A stretch of 64,000 bases of DNA from Insolitispirillum peregrinum (GTDB lineage: Bacteria > Pseudomonadota > Alphaproteobacteria > Rhodospirillales > Rhodospirillaceae). Where the stretch lies: contig NZ_FTOA01000009.1 in the NCBI RefSeq assembly GCF_900156605.1, forward strand, positions 1 to 64,000, written 5' to 3'. A program made the translations under genes and the position numbers. Of the stretch, positions 35,774-44,487 are shown piece after piece. A model generated the notes under the pieces. It ran no database searches, was not told where the DNA came from, and worked only from the letters and a program-made list of their open reading frames with translations. Numbering within the stretch: position 1 is the stretch's first letter; each line of letters starts with the position of its first letter.

Positions 35774-36433
35774 GTGGTGTCTTTGTCTCGCCGTTCTTTC
35801 CTTCGTGCTTCGACTGCGGTTGCTACGGCGGCTGTGGTGGGTGTCGGCTCGCTGATGCCGTCGCCGTCTCAGGCTGCCACCCAGCTGATTGCGTGGGATA
35901 AGGCCGTGCCGCCCGCCGACTACCCCGAGCGGGTGATCGGCAAGGTCGATGCCCCGGTGACGATCATCGAATATTCTTCGCTGACCTGCGGCCACTGCGC
36001 GACTTTCCACAACGAAGTCCTGCCGATGGTGAAGGAAAAGCTGCTCGATACCGGCAAGGCCCGGTTGGTGGTGCGCGACTTCCCGCTGGACCAGTATGCT
36101 TTTGCCGCTGCCCTGATTGCCCGCCGGGCGCCGAAGGAAAGCTATGAAGGGCTGGTGGCGACCTATTTCGCCCAGCAGCATGTGTGGACCCGCAGCGAAA
36201 AGCCGGTTGATACCCTGAAGCAATATGCCCTGCTGTCGGGGATGAGCGTGCAGGATGTCGAGGCCGCCCTGAAGGACGATGCGCTGTTCCAGGCGATTCG
36301 TCAGGTGCAGATCAGCGCGGGCAGCGCCTATGGCATCAAGGCGACGCCGACGTTTGTCGTCGAAGGCAAGGTGGTCGAAGGCGTGCAATCCTATGACACC
36401 CTGAAAGCGATGGTCGAAGCCGCCAAAAAATAA
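35774..36433 (+). CDS. DsbA-family thiol:disulfide interchange protein, Tat-exported
   Basis: 219 aa from a GTG at 35774, chosen because AGGGAG lies seven bases upstream and a consensus Tat motif (SRRSFLR) follows at once. The open frame extends to 35573 but the extra residues are unlike an export signal. The mature part is a thioredoxin_4/DsbA domain with active site CGHC (EYSSLTCGHCATFH), cis-Pro region KATPTFVVEG and a helical insertion. It forms or isomerises disulfides in the periplasm. Export through Tat, rather than SRP/Sec as for classical DsbA, suggests folding before export. Confidence 0.88.
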   Translation: MVSLSRRSFLRASTAVATAAVVGVGSLMPSPSQAATQLIAWDKAVPPADYPERVIGKVDAPVTIIEYSSLTCGHCATFHNEVLPMVKEKLLDTGKARLVVRDFPLDQYAFAAALIARRAPKESYEGLVATYFAQQHVWTRSEKPVDTLKQYALLSGMSVQDVEAALKDDALFQAIRQVQISAGSAYGIKATPTFVVEGKVVEGVQSYDTLKAMVEAAKK

Positions 36434-36454
36434 GCAGGCTTTCTGCGGTTTCCG

Positions 36455-36505
36455 AACGCCCGGAGTGATGTCCTGAAGACGGGATGGCTCCGGGCGTTTG
36501 TTTTT
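36455..36505 (+). terminator. Rho-independent terminator after dsbA-like gene
   Basis: AACGCCCGGAG (36455-36465) pairs exactly with CTCCGGGCGTT (36488-36498), followed by TGTTTTT. Confidence 0.8.
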
Positions 36506-36540
36506 GTGAAAAACGCCTTTCCCTTTTCCCGTACAAACCT

Positions 36541-36644
36541 TAGATCAGCGTGCGTTAAATATGACGCAGGCACGCTGATCTAATTTTTTGTTCTGTCGCA
36601 TTGTTTATGCGAAAACCGGTTCCCACTTTTCGCGCAATGCTCTA
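36541..36644. repeat. 104-bp two-hairpin intergenic element, second sequence type
   Basis: TAGATCAGCGTGC (36541-36553) pairs exactly with GCACGCTGATCTA (36570-36582). A second hairpin nests GCATTG/CAATGC with TGCGAAAA/TTTTCGCG, and the element ends GCTCTA. It has the same length and end as the 35350 and 49771 copies but a different interior. The stretch around AAAACCGGTTCCCACTTTTC resembles a repeat known from rhizobial genomes. Confidence 0.75.
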
Positions 36645-36691
36645 AAGCTGGTCCTCCTGCTATCTGTTTCTCCCCTCGGAGCATCTGCCCG

Positions 36692-39600
36692 GTGATTCAA
36701 TTCACCAAACTCCGCCTGTCCGGCTTCAAGTCCTTTGTCGATCCGACCGAACTGCTGATTGCGCCCGGAATGACCGGGGTGGTCGGCCCGAACGGCTGTG
36801 GCAAATCGAATCTGGTCGAGGCCCTGCGCTGGGTGATGGGGGAAACATCGGCCAAGCAGATGCGCGGCGGCGAAATGGACGATGTGATCTTTGGCGGCAC
36901 CTCGCACCGTCCGGCGCGCAATCTGGCCGAAGTGACGGTGGTGCTGGACAACGCCGCCCGCACGGCCCCCGCCCTGTTCAATGATGCCGCTGAAATCGAA
37001 GTCACCCGCCGAATCGAGCGTGGCGACGGATCGGATTACCGGTTCAACGGCAAGCCGGTGCGCGCCCGTGACGTGCAGTTGTTGTTTGCCGATGCGGCGA
37101 CCGGGGCGCGATCGACGGCGATGGTCAGTCAGGGGCGAGTCGGGGCGCTGATCAATGCCAAGCCATCGCAACGGCGGTCATTGCTGGAAGAAGCCGCCGG
37201 GATTGGTGGGCTGTACACCCGCCGCCACGAAGCCGAATTGCGGCTGAAGGCCGCCGAGGCCAACCTTGAACGGCTGTCGGACGTGATGGGGGCGCTGGAA
37301 ACGCAATTGGGGTCGTTGCGGCGGCAGGCCCGGCAGGCGCAGCGCTATCGCCAGTTATCCGAAGCGGTTCGTGCGACCGAGGCGCTGTTGCTCTATCGTC
37401 GCTGGGCCGAGGCCCTGACCACGCTGGAGGAGGCCCGGCAGCGGTTGCGCGATGCCGAGTCGCGGGTGGCGGACATCACCGGCTTTGCCGCCCATGCGTC
37501 CACGGAGCAGGCGCTGGCGGCAGCCGCGATGCCTGCCCTGCGTGATGCCGATGTCGAGGCCGGGGCGCGGTTGCAGCGGTTGATCATCACCCGCGAGCAA
37601 CTGGACGCCGAAGAACGGCGACTCGTCAGCCAGTATCAGCAGGCCGAACTGCGCCTGCGGCAGGTGCAAGAGGATTTGGCCCGCGAAGCCAGCCGCACAC
37701 AGGATGCCGGGCAGGCGCTGGAAGCCTTGCTGGAAGAACAGGCCCTGCTGGACGACGCCAGTCAGGGCGAAGAGGACATGGAAGTGGCGGCGCGCGAGCG
37801 GGTCAGCCAGTTGGGGCAGCAGGTGGAAGAGGAAGAAGGGGCGGTGGCCCGTCTGACCCACGAGCTGGCCCGGCAGGATGCCGCCCGTCAGGCCGCCGAA
37901 CGGCACCTGAACGATGTGATGGTCCGCCATCAACGACTGCGGCAGCGGTATCAGGAGCTGGCGGCGGCGGTGGCCGAGGCCGAACGGCAGGTGGACCCCG
38001 ACGACGGTATTTTGCTCGCCCGCGACAGGGTGGAAGAGGCTGCCGAACAACTGGAAGAGCTGCGCCTGCGGGCCGAAGAGGCCGATGAGGCGGCGGAACG
38101 GGCGCAGGAAGCCTATCAGCAGAGCCGTGATGCCTTGCAGGACGCGACCTCTGTCCGCACCCGGCTGCGGGTGGAATGCGATGCCCTGTCGGCGGTGTTG
38201 GCGCAGGCTGCCGGAGACGGCGACTGGTCGCCGGTTCTCGATGCGATTCGGGTGCGCGAGGGCTATGAGCAGGCATTGGCGGCAGCGCTGGGGGATGACC
38301 TGTCGGCGTCCGAGGATGCCCGCGCGCCGGTGTTCTGGCTGACCCTGCCGCCGCAGTCTGCCGCCCCGGCCTTGCCGCCGGGGGTGGTGCCGCTGTCCGA
38401 GGTGGTCGAGGCTCCGCCCGCGCTGGCGCGGCGACTGGCGCAGATCGGCTTGCTGGCGGAGGGCCAGCGGGGGGACAGCCTGCGCCATCTGTTGATGCCG
38501 GGGCAGCGTCTGGTCAGCGTCGAGGGTGCCTTGTGGCGCTGGGATGGCTTGACCGGGCAGGCGGGGGCACCATCGGCGGCGGCGATTCGCTTGCAGCAAC
38601 AGAATCGTCTGGGGCATCTGCGGGGTGATCTGGCGCAGGCCGAACAGGCTTTGGAGCAGGCCACCGCCGTTGCCGAACAGGCCCGCCATCAGCAGGATCA
38701 GGCGGTGGCGACGGCGCGCACGGTGCGCGAGTCCGTGCGGGCAACCGAAAGCCAATTGGCCAGTGCGCGCACGGCGCTGGCCGAGGAAGAACGCAAGGCG
38801 CAGGCGGCGCAGGCCCGGCTGGCGGCACTCAGTGCCCAGCAGGATCAGGCCGGAACCGACCTCGAGGACGCGGCGATGGATCAGGAGGCCGCCGCCGAGG
38901 CGCTGGAGAGCGTGCCCGACTCGGCGGTGCTGCGCGGCGAGCTGGACCAGGTGCGGGCCAGCCTGTCCGAACGGCGGCTGTGGTTGTCCGAGGCGCGATT
39001 GACGCTGGAACGGGTGTTGCGCGATGCCGGTGAGCGGCGGCAACGGCTGTTGCGGGTGCGCGACGAGATTTCCGGCTGGCAACAGCGCCAGCAGGGGGCT
39101 GCCGCCCAGCAGGCCACGCTGGAACAGCGGCAACAGGACCTGAGCGAAGAACTGGAGATTTTGCGCGACAAGCCGCAGGAGATTGCCGAAAGCCGTCTGG
39201 TGTTGCTGGATGCCATCGCCGAGGCCGAGCAGGTGCGGGCGGCAGCGTCCGATGCGCTGGCGGTGGGGGAAAGCCGTCTGGCCGAGGCAGACCGGGCCCT
39301 GCGGGAGGCGGAAAAGGGCATCAGCGGCCTGCGCGAAGATCGGGTGCGGGCCGAATCGGCGGTGGAGCAGGGCGAGCAGGCGGTGCGCCAGTATGCCGCC
39401 GCCATTGCCGAGCGTCTGGACTGTACGCCGGTGCAGGCGCGGGTGTTGGCCCGGCTGGAAGATACGCCTGCCGGTGCCGGGGATGCCGAACCGGGGACGG
39501 CGATTCCGGTCCTGAGTGGTGCGATGGCCGCCAGCATGCCGCTGGGCGATGTGGAAAGCCGATTGCAGAAACTGGTCCGCGACCGCGACGCGCTGGGGGC

Positions 39601-40255
39601 GGTGAACTTGCGGGCCGAACAGGAAGCTGGTGAACTGGACCAGCAGATGACCACCCTGACCACTGAACGGGATGATCTGGTGGCCGCTATTGCCCGCCTG
39701 CGACAGGGGATCGCCGAACTGAATCGTGAAGGTCGCCAGCGGCTGGTGGCGTCGTTTGAAAAGGTGGATACCCACTTTCGGCGCCTGTTTACCCGGCTGT
39801 TTGGGGGCGGGCGGGCGCATCTGGCCTTGACCGAAAGCGATGATCCGCTGGAGGCCGGGCTGGAAATTTATGCCTCGCCACCGGGAAAGCGGCTGCAAAT
39901 CCTGTCGCTGTTATCGGGTGGCGAACAGGCAATGACGGCCATTGCGCTGCTTTTTGCGGTGTTTCTGGTCAATCCGGCGCCAATTTGCGTGCTGGATGAG
40001 GTTGATGCCCCGCTGGATGATGCCAACGTCGATCGTTTTTGCTCGTTGCTGTCCGAGTTGACCCGATTGGCGGCTCTTTCCGAGAGTGAGGGCGGGATTG
40101 CCAATGGCGGAACCCGCTTTCTGGTCATCACCCACCACCGGATGACCATGGCCCGGATGGATCGGCTGTATGGGGTGACCATGGCCGAGCGCGGGGTTTC
40201 CAAGCTGGTCTCGGTCGATTTGCGGGCGGCAGAAGCTCTGCGCGAGATGGCCTGA
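36692..40255 (+). CDS. smc: Chromosome partition protein SMC
   Basis: 1187 aa from a GTG start. Walker A is GPNGCGKSNLVEAL near residue 32. Two long coiled-coil arms, rich in Glu, Gln, Arg and Ala, flank a hinge around residues 510-620. The C-terminal head carries signature LLSGGEQAMTAIAL and Walker B ICVLDEVDAPLDDANVDRF. SMC complexes compact and segregate the chromosome. The usual dsbA-smc neighbourhood of this group is kept. Long antisense open frames opposite it are codon-bias shadows. Confidence 0.97.
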   Translation: MIQFTKLRLSGFKSFVDPTELLIAPGMTGVVGPNGCGKSNLVEALRWVMGETSAKQMRGGEMDDVIFGGTSHRPARNLAEVTVVLDNAARTAPALFNDAAEIEVTRRIERGDGSDYRFNGKPVRARDVQLLFADAATGARSTAMVSQGRVGALINAKPSQRRSLLEEAAGIGGLYTRRHEAELRLKAAEANLERLSDVMGALETQLGSLRRQARQAQRYRQLSEAVRATEALLLYRRWAEALTTLEEARQRLRDAESRVADITGFAAHASTEQALAAAAMPALRDADVEAGARLQRLIITREQLDAEERRLVSQYQQAELRLRQVQEDLAREASRTQDAGQALEALLEEQALLDDASQGEEDMEVAARERVSQLGQQVEEEEGAVARLTHELARQDAARQAAERHLNDVMVRHQRLRQRYQELAAAVAEAERQVDPDDGILLARDRVEEAAEQLEELRLRAEEADEAAERAQEAYQQSRDALQDATSVRTRLRVECDALSAVLAQAAGDGDWSPVLDAIRVREGYEQALAAALGDDLSASEDARAPVFWLTLPPQSAAPALPPGVVPLSEVVEAPPALARRLAQIGLLAEGQRGDSLRHLLMPGQRLVSVEGALWRWDGLTGQAGAPSAAAIRLQQQNRLGHLRGDLAQAEQALEQATAVAEQARHQQDQAVATARTVRESVRATESQLASARTALAEEERKAQAAQARLAALSAQQDQAGTDLEDAAMDQEAAAEALESVPDSAVLRGELDQVRASLSERRLWLSEARLTLERVLRDAGERRQRLLRVRDEISGWQQRQQGAAAQQATLEQRQQDLSEELEILRDKPQEIAESRLVLLDAIAEAEQVRAAASDALAVGESRLAEADRALREAEKGISGLREDRVRAESAVEQGEQAVRQYAAAIAERLDCTPVQARVLARLEDTPAGAGDAEPGTAIPVLSGAMAASMPLGDVESRLQKLVRDRDALGAVNLRAEQEAGELDQQMTTLTTERDDLVAAIARLRQGIAELNREGRQRLVASFEKVDTHFRRLFTRLFGGGRAHLALTESDDPLEAGLEIYASPPGKRLQILSLLSGGEQAMTAIALLFAVFLVNPAPICVLDEVDAPLDDANVDRFCSLLSELTRLAALSESEGGIANGGTRFLVITHHRMTMARMDRLYGVTMAERGVSKLVSVDLRAAEALREMA

Positions 40256-40493
40256 CCGGAGGGGGGCTGGGGATCACGCAGAACAGGGGAACCGGGTAGG
40301 AAAACGGTCGTTTGCCCTGCACGCAACAGGCTGGTTTCGGGGTGGTTTTTACGATGTTCCCCGCCCGAACGGGGAGGGGGATGGGGAAAAAGAGCAGCGG
40401 TGAACAAGGGGCTAAATGGCTGTTTTGCGGTAATTATTTGATTTAGAACATTTTTTGACGGCAGTGCGCCGCAGCAAACAGGGGTTTTCACGC

Positions 40494-40522
40494 TTGACAC
40501 CACGGGGCCTAGACCTTAAGGT
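40494..40522 (+). promoter_or_regulatory. Sigma70-type promoter of the F0 operon
   Basis: TTGACA (40494-40499) is followed after exactly 17 bases by TAAGGT (40517-40522), giving a start about 95 bases before atpI. It is the best promoter match in the 367-base gap after smc, which otherwise holds no gene. Confidence 0.65.
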
Positions 40523-40622
40523 GCGCGCGATTTTCAGCGAGGTCTGCTGAAGGCGCGGGGGGAGTGCACCGGGCTGGCCAGAGAGGGGAATTCTCGAATG
40601 GCAAGCAAGGTGAAATGGTGTC

Positions 40623-40991
40623 ATGACTGACGATGACAAGACTTCTTCCAGTCTCGGTGATCTCGATGCCCGTCTGAAGGCGCTTCGCAAGGATGCGCCG
40701 GGGGAAGGGCAGGGCGGTTCCCGCCGGGGTCCGATGAATCCATCGGGCGTCGGGCTGGCGACCCGGATCGGTGTCGAGATGGTTACCACCACTCTGGTTG
40801 GTACGGCTCTTGGCTACGGTCTGGACAAGTGGCTGGGAAGCATGCCTTGGTTAATGATCGTTTTCATGTTACTGGGGGGCGCCGCTGGCGTTTCCAACGT
40901 TTATCGGGTAGTCAAGGGACTGGATGATTCTGTCGGGCTCGGTCGGGCCATTGAGCGGAAGAAACAGGACAGCGACCCGAACGACCAGTAG
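40623..40991 (+). CDS. atpI: ATP synthase F0 assembly protein AtpI
   Basis: 122 aa. A polar N-terminal third precedes two helices (VEMVTTTLVGTALGYGLDKW and MPWLMIVFMLLGGAAGVSNV), the AtpI/Gene1 pattern. In this group the protein assists c-ring assembly or Mg2+ supply. It opens the F0 operon atpI-atpB-atpE-atpF'-atpF, which is separate from the F1 genes as in other Rhodospirillales. Confidence 0.9.
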   Translation: MTDDDKTSSSLGDLDARLKALRKDAPGEGQGGSRRGPMNPSGVGLATRIGVEMVTTTLVGTALGYGLDKWLGSMPWLMIVFMLLGGAAGVSNVYRVVKGLDDSVGLGRAIERKKQDSDPNDQ

Positions 40992-41092
40992 CTCCGGCCC
41001 GCTTTGCGGTCCGGTCGCCTTGAGAGGTCCGGCAGTTGCGCTGCCGGGTCAACGTTTGGAAGTCCTGCGGGACGCGAGAGAGAGGGTGAGCG

Positions 41093-41824
41093 GTGGCTAG
41101 TCCGGTCGCACAGTTCCAGGTAAAGCCGATCTTTCCGGTGGTTCCTGAGGGAGAGTCTCTTCCGTTCTACGCCTTCACGAACTCGTCGGTCGCGATGGTC
41201 GCGGCTGTGGTGGTGGCGGCGGTGTTCTTCTGGCTTGCTACCCGCAAGCGGGCGATGGTGCCCGGTCGCTGGCAGTCGGTCGGTGAACTGACCTTCGAAT
41301 TTGTGGCGAACATGATTCGTGACAACGTCGGCAAGGAAGGGATGAAATACTTCCCCTTCATCTTCACGTTGTTCTGCTTCGTGTTCATCGGCAACATGCT
41401 CGGCATGCTGCCCTACTCCTTTACCTTCACCAGCCACATTGCCGTTACGGCAGCGATGGCGGTGTTTATCTTCGTCGGGGTGACGATCATCGGCTTCGCC
41501 CGCCACGGGGTGCATTACCTGCACATGTTCTTCCCGCACGGCGCGCCGCTGGCCACCGCCCCGATCCTGATCCCGATCGAGCTGATTTCGTACCTGTCCC
41601 GCCCGTTCAGCCTGTCTGTCCGTCTGTTTGCCAACATGACCGTCGGACACATCATGCTGAAAGTTCTGGCCGGTTTCGTGGTTGCTCTCGGGGCGTTTGG
41701 TTTTATCCCCTTCATTGTGGTCGGCGGCATCACCGTACTGGAATTCTTCATTGCGGCGCTGCAGGCTTACGTGTTCACCATTCTCACCTGTATCTACCTC
41801 AACGACGCCATCAACATGCACTAA
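41093..41824 (+). CDS. atpB: ATP synthase F0 subunit a
   Basis: 243 aa from a GTG start. The family motif with the essential arginine is near residue 180 (LIPIELISYLSRPFSLSVRL), and the last helix (LEFFIAALQAYVFTILTCIY) is typical. It forms the two proton half-channels against the c-ring. About 100 bases separate it from atpI and 88 from atpE. Confidence 0.96.
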   Translation: MASPVAQFQVKPIFPVVPEGESLPFYAFTNSSVAMVAAVVVAAVFFWLATRKRAMVPGRWQSVGELTFEFVANMIRDNVGKEGMKYFPFIFTLFCFVFIGNMLGMLPYSFTFTSHIAVTAAMAVFIFVGVTIIGFARHGVHYLHMFFPHGAPLATAPILIPIELISYLSRPFSLSVRLFANMTVGHIMLKVLAGFVVALGAFGFIPFIVVGGITVLEFFIAALQAYVFTILTCIYLNDAINMH

Positions 41825-41912
41825 CACTGTCCCGCATGGGGATGGTTGAGAGTTAGATGTTTCGTCAGGTGTGATCGTTCAATAGTTCTTTACTCACCAA
41901 GGGAAGAGAAAG

Positions 41913-42140
41913 ATGGAAGCTGAAGCTGCGAAGATGATTGGTGCTGGTCTGGCCGCCATCGGCATGATCGGTTCGGGTATCGGTGTGGGTAACATCTGGG
42001 CCAACCTGATCGCCACCGTTGGCCGTAACCCGGCTGCCAAGAGCAGCGTCGAACTGTACGGCTGGATCGGCTTCGCCGTTACCGAAGCTATCGCGCTGTT
42101 CGCCCTGGTTGTCGCTCTGATCCTGCTGTTCGCCGCCTAA
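41913..42140 (+). CDS. atpE: ATP synthase F0 subunit c
   Basis: 75 aa hairpin of two helices. The glycine-rich first helix is GAGLAAIGMIGSGIGVGNIW, the polar loop GRNPAAKS contacts F1, and the proton-carrying Glu lies in FAVTEAIALFALVV. Many copies form the rotor ring. A hairpin follows between this gene and atpF' and may allow higher expression of this subunit. Confidence 0.97.
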   Translation: MEAEAAKMIGAGLAAIGMIGSGIGVGNIWANLIATVGRNPAAKSSVELYGWIGFAVTEAIALFALVVALILLFAA

Positions 42141-42166
42141 GGTCAGTGCGCTACCTGCTGTTGTGA

Positions 42167-42202
42167 CAAGCGGTGCGTCCTGATCCAGGAACGTACCGCT
42201 TG
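42167..42202 (+). promoter_or_regulatory. Intra-operon hairpin between atpE and atpF'
   Basis: CAAGCGGT (42167-42174) pairs with ACCGCTTG (42195-42202), and TCCTG with CAGGA inside. There is no T-run, so it looks like an mRNA stabiliser or processing signal rather than a terminator. The atpE-atpF' gap (183 bases) is the longest in the operon. Confidence 0.5.
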
Positions 42203-42323
42203 CCAACGTCAGCGATGTTTCTCGACCCGAGCTTCGCCTTTCCGGCACGTTTGTCTTCTGTTGAGGATGCCGGAAAGTGCGGGGTGTCGGGAACATAGCG
42301 ACAAGCCGTGGAGCCCGGAGTCC

Positions 42324-42812
42324 ATGCCGCAGTTCGACCCAACGACGTTCGCCTCCCAGCTGTTCTGGCTGGCAGTCACGTTCGTCCTGCTCTACATCGT
42401 TGTCTCCCGCTTCGCGATCCCGCGCCTGGGTAAGGTGCTGGAACAGCGTCAGAAGACGGTTGATGACGATCTTGACCGTGCCCAGCAGTTGAAGGCCGAA
42501 ACCGAGGTGGCAATTGCCACTTACGAAAAGGCCCTGGCTGAGGCTCGTGCCAAGGCCCACGACGTCCTGCGGGAAACCCAGGACCAGATTTCCAAGGCCG
42601 CTGACACGCGCAACCGGGAAGTCGCCCATAACCTCGCCGTCAAAATCAAGGAAGGCGAAGATCGTATTGCCGCTGCTCGCGATGATGCCATGACCCAGGT
42701 CAAGGGTATCGCCGCCGGTGCCGCTGTTGCCATCGCCCAGAAACTGGCTGGTCTGTCCGTGGACGAAGCCTCCGCTCAGGCGGTGATGACCTCTGGCAAG
42801 GAGACTGCGTGA
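42324..42812 (+). CDS. atpF': ATP synthase F0 subunit b'
   Basis: 162 aa. One N-terminal helix (FASQLFWLAVTFVLLYIVVS) is followed by a long charged coiled coil. The short N-terminus and QLFWLAVTF helix mark the b' (AtpG/AtpF2) type of alphaproteobacteria and phototrophs. CCGGAG precedes the ATG at 42324. It pairs with subunit b to form the stator stalk, and its stop overlaps the b ATG. Confidence 0.93.
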   Translation: MPQFDPTTFASQLFWLAVTFVLLYIVVSRFAIPRLGKVLEQRQKTVDDDLDRAQQLKAETEVAIATYEKALAEARAKAHDVLRETQDQISKAADTRNREVAHNLAVKIKEGEDRIAAARDDAMTQVKGIAAGAAVAIAQKLAGLSVDEASAQAVMTSGKETA

Positions 42813-43360
42813 TGTTCATCTCCTCTGCGATCGCTGCTACCGCTGAACATGCCGCTGAGGCAGGCCATCACGGCCCGTTCTACACTCAAGCTGAATTCTG
42901 GGTCGGTGCTGCCTTTGTGCTGGTCGTGGCTCTTGCGTTCCGCAAGGTCTTTGCCGCAATCACCGCCGGCCTTGACGCCCGTGCGTCGCAAATCAAAGGC
43001 CGGATCGACGAAGCTGCAAAGCTGCGTGAAGATGCCCAGGCCCTTCTGGCAGAGTATCAGCGCAAGCAGCGCGATGCCCTGCAGGAAGCCGAAGCGATTG
43101 TCGCCCATGCCAAGCATGAAGCGGCTCGCCTGAAGACCGAAGCCGAAGCTGCCATGGAAGCCTCTATCGTGCGCCGTGAAAAGCAGGCGGTGGAGCGTAT
43201 TGCCCAGGCCGAAGCCCAGGCGATGGCGGAAGTGCGCAACCTGGCCGTTGATATGGCCATTGCCGCTGCCAACAAGATGATCGCCGAAAAGCTGGCACCG
43301 GATGCTCAGGATCTTTTGATCGAAGACTCGATCAGGGGTCTGTCTGGCAAGCTGCACTGA
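42812..43360 (+). CDS. atpF: ATP synthase F0 subunit b
   Basis: 182 aa starting at the ATG in the TGATG junction, with AAGGAG eight bases before. A hydrophobic helix (EFWVGAAFVLVVALAFRKVF) anchors it, and a charged coiled coil rich in Ala, Glu and Lys (residues about 50-160) reaches toward F1. It forms the b/b' stator with the preceding gene product. The last gene of the operon, closed by the terminator at 43424. Confidence 0.94.
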   Translation: MFISSAIAATAEHAAEAGHHGPFYTQAEFWVGAAFVLVVALAFRKVFAAITAGLDARASQIKGRIDEAAKLREDAQALLAEYQRKQRDALQEAEAIVAHAKHEAARLKTEAEAAMEASIVRREKQAVERIAQAEAQAMAEVRNLAVDMAIAAANKMIAEKLAPDAQDLLIEDSIRGLSGKLH

Positions 43361-43423
43361 TGATTGTCAGGGTCTGACCGGTTGCCTGTTGGTGAGCGGA
43401 TGCAGGTCTGGCAGTGATCTTTT

Positions 43424-43459
43424 AAAAAGCCGATGATCCTTTGGGATCGTCGGCTTTTT
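43424..43459. terminator. Rho-independent terminator of the F0 operon
   Basis: AAAAAGCCGATGATCC pairs with GGATCGTCGGCTTTTT around TTTG with one wobble, ending in a T-run. The following 430 bases are AT-rich and contain no convincing gene. Confidence 0.88.
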
Positions 43460-43888
43460 TATTGCCATTTGGCCGTTGACGAACTTGCTTGTTGTTATGG
43501 GGGAACCGTTTTCCATCGTTTTTCTCTCGAGTCGGAGGCAAGGCACGATGTTTTGGTTCCCGGGGGATCGTCATGGCGGTTTTGCTCTGCTTTTTCCTTT
43601 CCGATCGTTCCAGGTTTTCCCGATTCTCACTTAAAAATAATGCTCTATCGCGATTCTCTCACTCTGTACCGTGAATGGATAGGAAGGGATTTGGTAATCT
43701 TTAGTTGAATTTATGCTCTTGATTTAGATTAAGGGTGTGGTTTTCCCCTCCTGCCCTGCGTTTCAAGCAAGGGGGTATTCCGACAAGTGTGTTAGGAAAG
43801 TCGCGGTAGGCAAAAAAATCAAAAAAATCCCTTGGTCAATATCAAAATGCACTCTCGCAAATGCAAATTTTCCCTTATGCTGTCCGGC

Positions 43889-43925
43889 GCTTGAGGTAGA
43901 GGACCGCGTGTCTTCTTCCTCAAGC
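43889..43925 (+). promoter_or_regulatory. 5' leader stem-loop of the lipoprotein mRNA
   Basis: Bases 43889-43903 pair with 43911-43925 at 14 of 15 positions around a seven-base loop (CCGCGTG), 39 bases before the lipoprotein ATG. A TATGCT hexamer at 43876-43881 is a plausible -10 element, which would place the stem at the very 5' end of the transcript. The -35 match is poor. Confidence 0.5.
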
Positions 43926-43964
43926 TCGTTCGGAGGTCGATGTCGACACCCTAGGGAGGTTCTT

Positions 43965-44210
43965 ATGAACTTTAAGCGTATCGCTACTGTTGCCGCTGCC
44001 GCCGCTCTGGTGGTTGGTGTTTCTGCCTGCGCCGAGATGAAGCCGGAAGACAAGGCTCTGCTCAACCAGGCCGTTGAGTCCTCGAAGGCCGCTGCCGCTT
44101 CGGCTGCTAAGGCTGAGAAGGCCGCTGACCGCGCCGAAGCCGCTGCTGCTCGCGCTGAAGCCGCTGCTGCCAAGACCGAAAAGATGTTCCAGAAGGGCAT
44201 GCGCAAGTAA
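43965..44210 (+). CDS. Small alanine-rich outer-membrane lipoprotein (Lpp/OprI-like)
   Basis: 81 aa. A lipoprotein signal (MNFKRIATVAAAAALVVGVS, then A-C at the lipobox near residue 22) precedes a short helical domain with heptad-like Ala, Glu and Lys repeats (SAAKAEKAADRAEAAAARAE) and a basic end GMRK. This resembles the alanine-zipper lipoproteins OprI and Lpp, abundant structural proteins that may tie the outer membrane to peptidoglycan through the C-terminal Lys. AGGGAGG lies just before the ATG. An upstream start codon in frame (43737) is not used: it would bury the signal peptide. Confidence 0.88.
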   Translation: MNFKRIATVAAAAALVVGVSACAEMKPEDKALLNQAVESSKAAAASAAKAEKAADRAEAAAARAEAAAAKTEKMFQKGMRK

Positions 44211-44301
44211 GCTCTTCCGGCTCTGTCGGGCGGCGTTCGATTCATCCACTGTTCGGCCAAGGTCAGCAGTGGAATGGCTCGAACGCTCCCCGCCGGTCTT
44301 T

Positions 44302-44337
44302 AAAAAGCTGTCAAGCCTTGTGCTTGGCGGCTTTTTT
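44302..44337 (+). terminator. Terminator after the lipoprotein gene
   Basis: AAAAAGCTGTCAAGC pairs with GCTTGGCGGCTTTTTT with a few wobbles and ends in a T-run. Confidence 0.7.
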
Positions 44338-44487
44338 ATTGCCTGCGACTCTGCCGTTACGACCTTTGAGAGAGTTATGCGGTCGCTGCATGGCAGGGCA
44401 GGGGTTTTTGCCGTGGCGCAATATTGGTGAAACCGATATCACTAGGGCAGGACATTGACGCTGCAACGCAGCAGAAATCTCCGCCAG

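Noticed and set aside
37355-39898. 847-residue open frame antisense to smc
   Set aside because: It is the mirror of GC-rich coiled-coil coding sequence, has low-complexity His/Arg/Gln composition and no domain or ribosome site.
43433-43708. 91-residue open frame after the F0 operon
   Set aside because: It starts inside the terminator hairpin, lacks a ribosome site and shows no recognisable domain.
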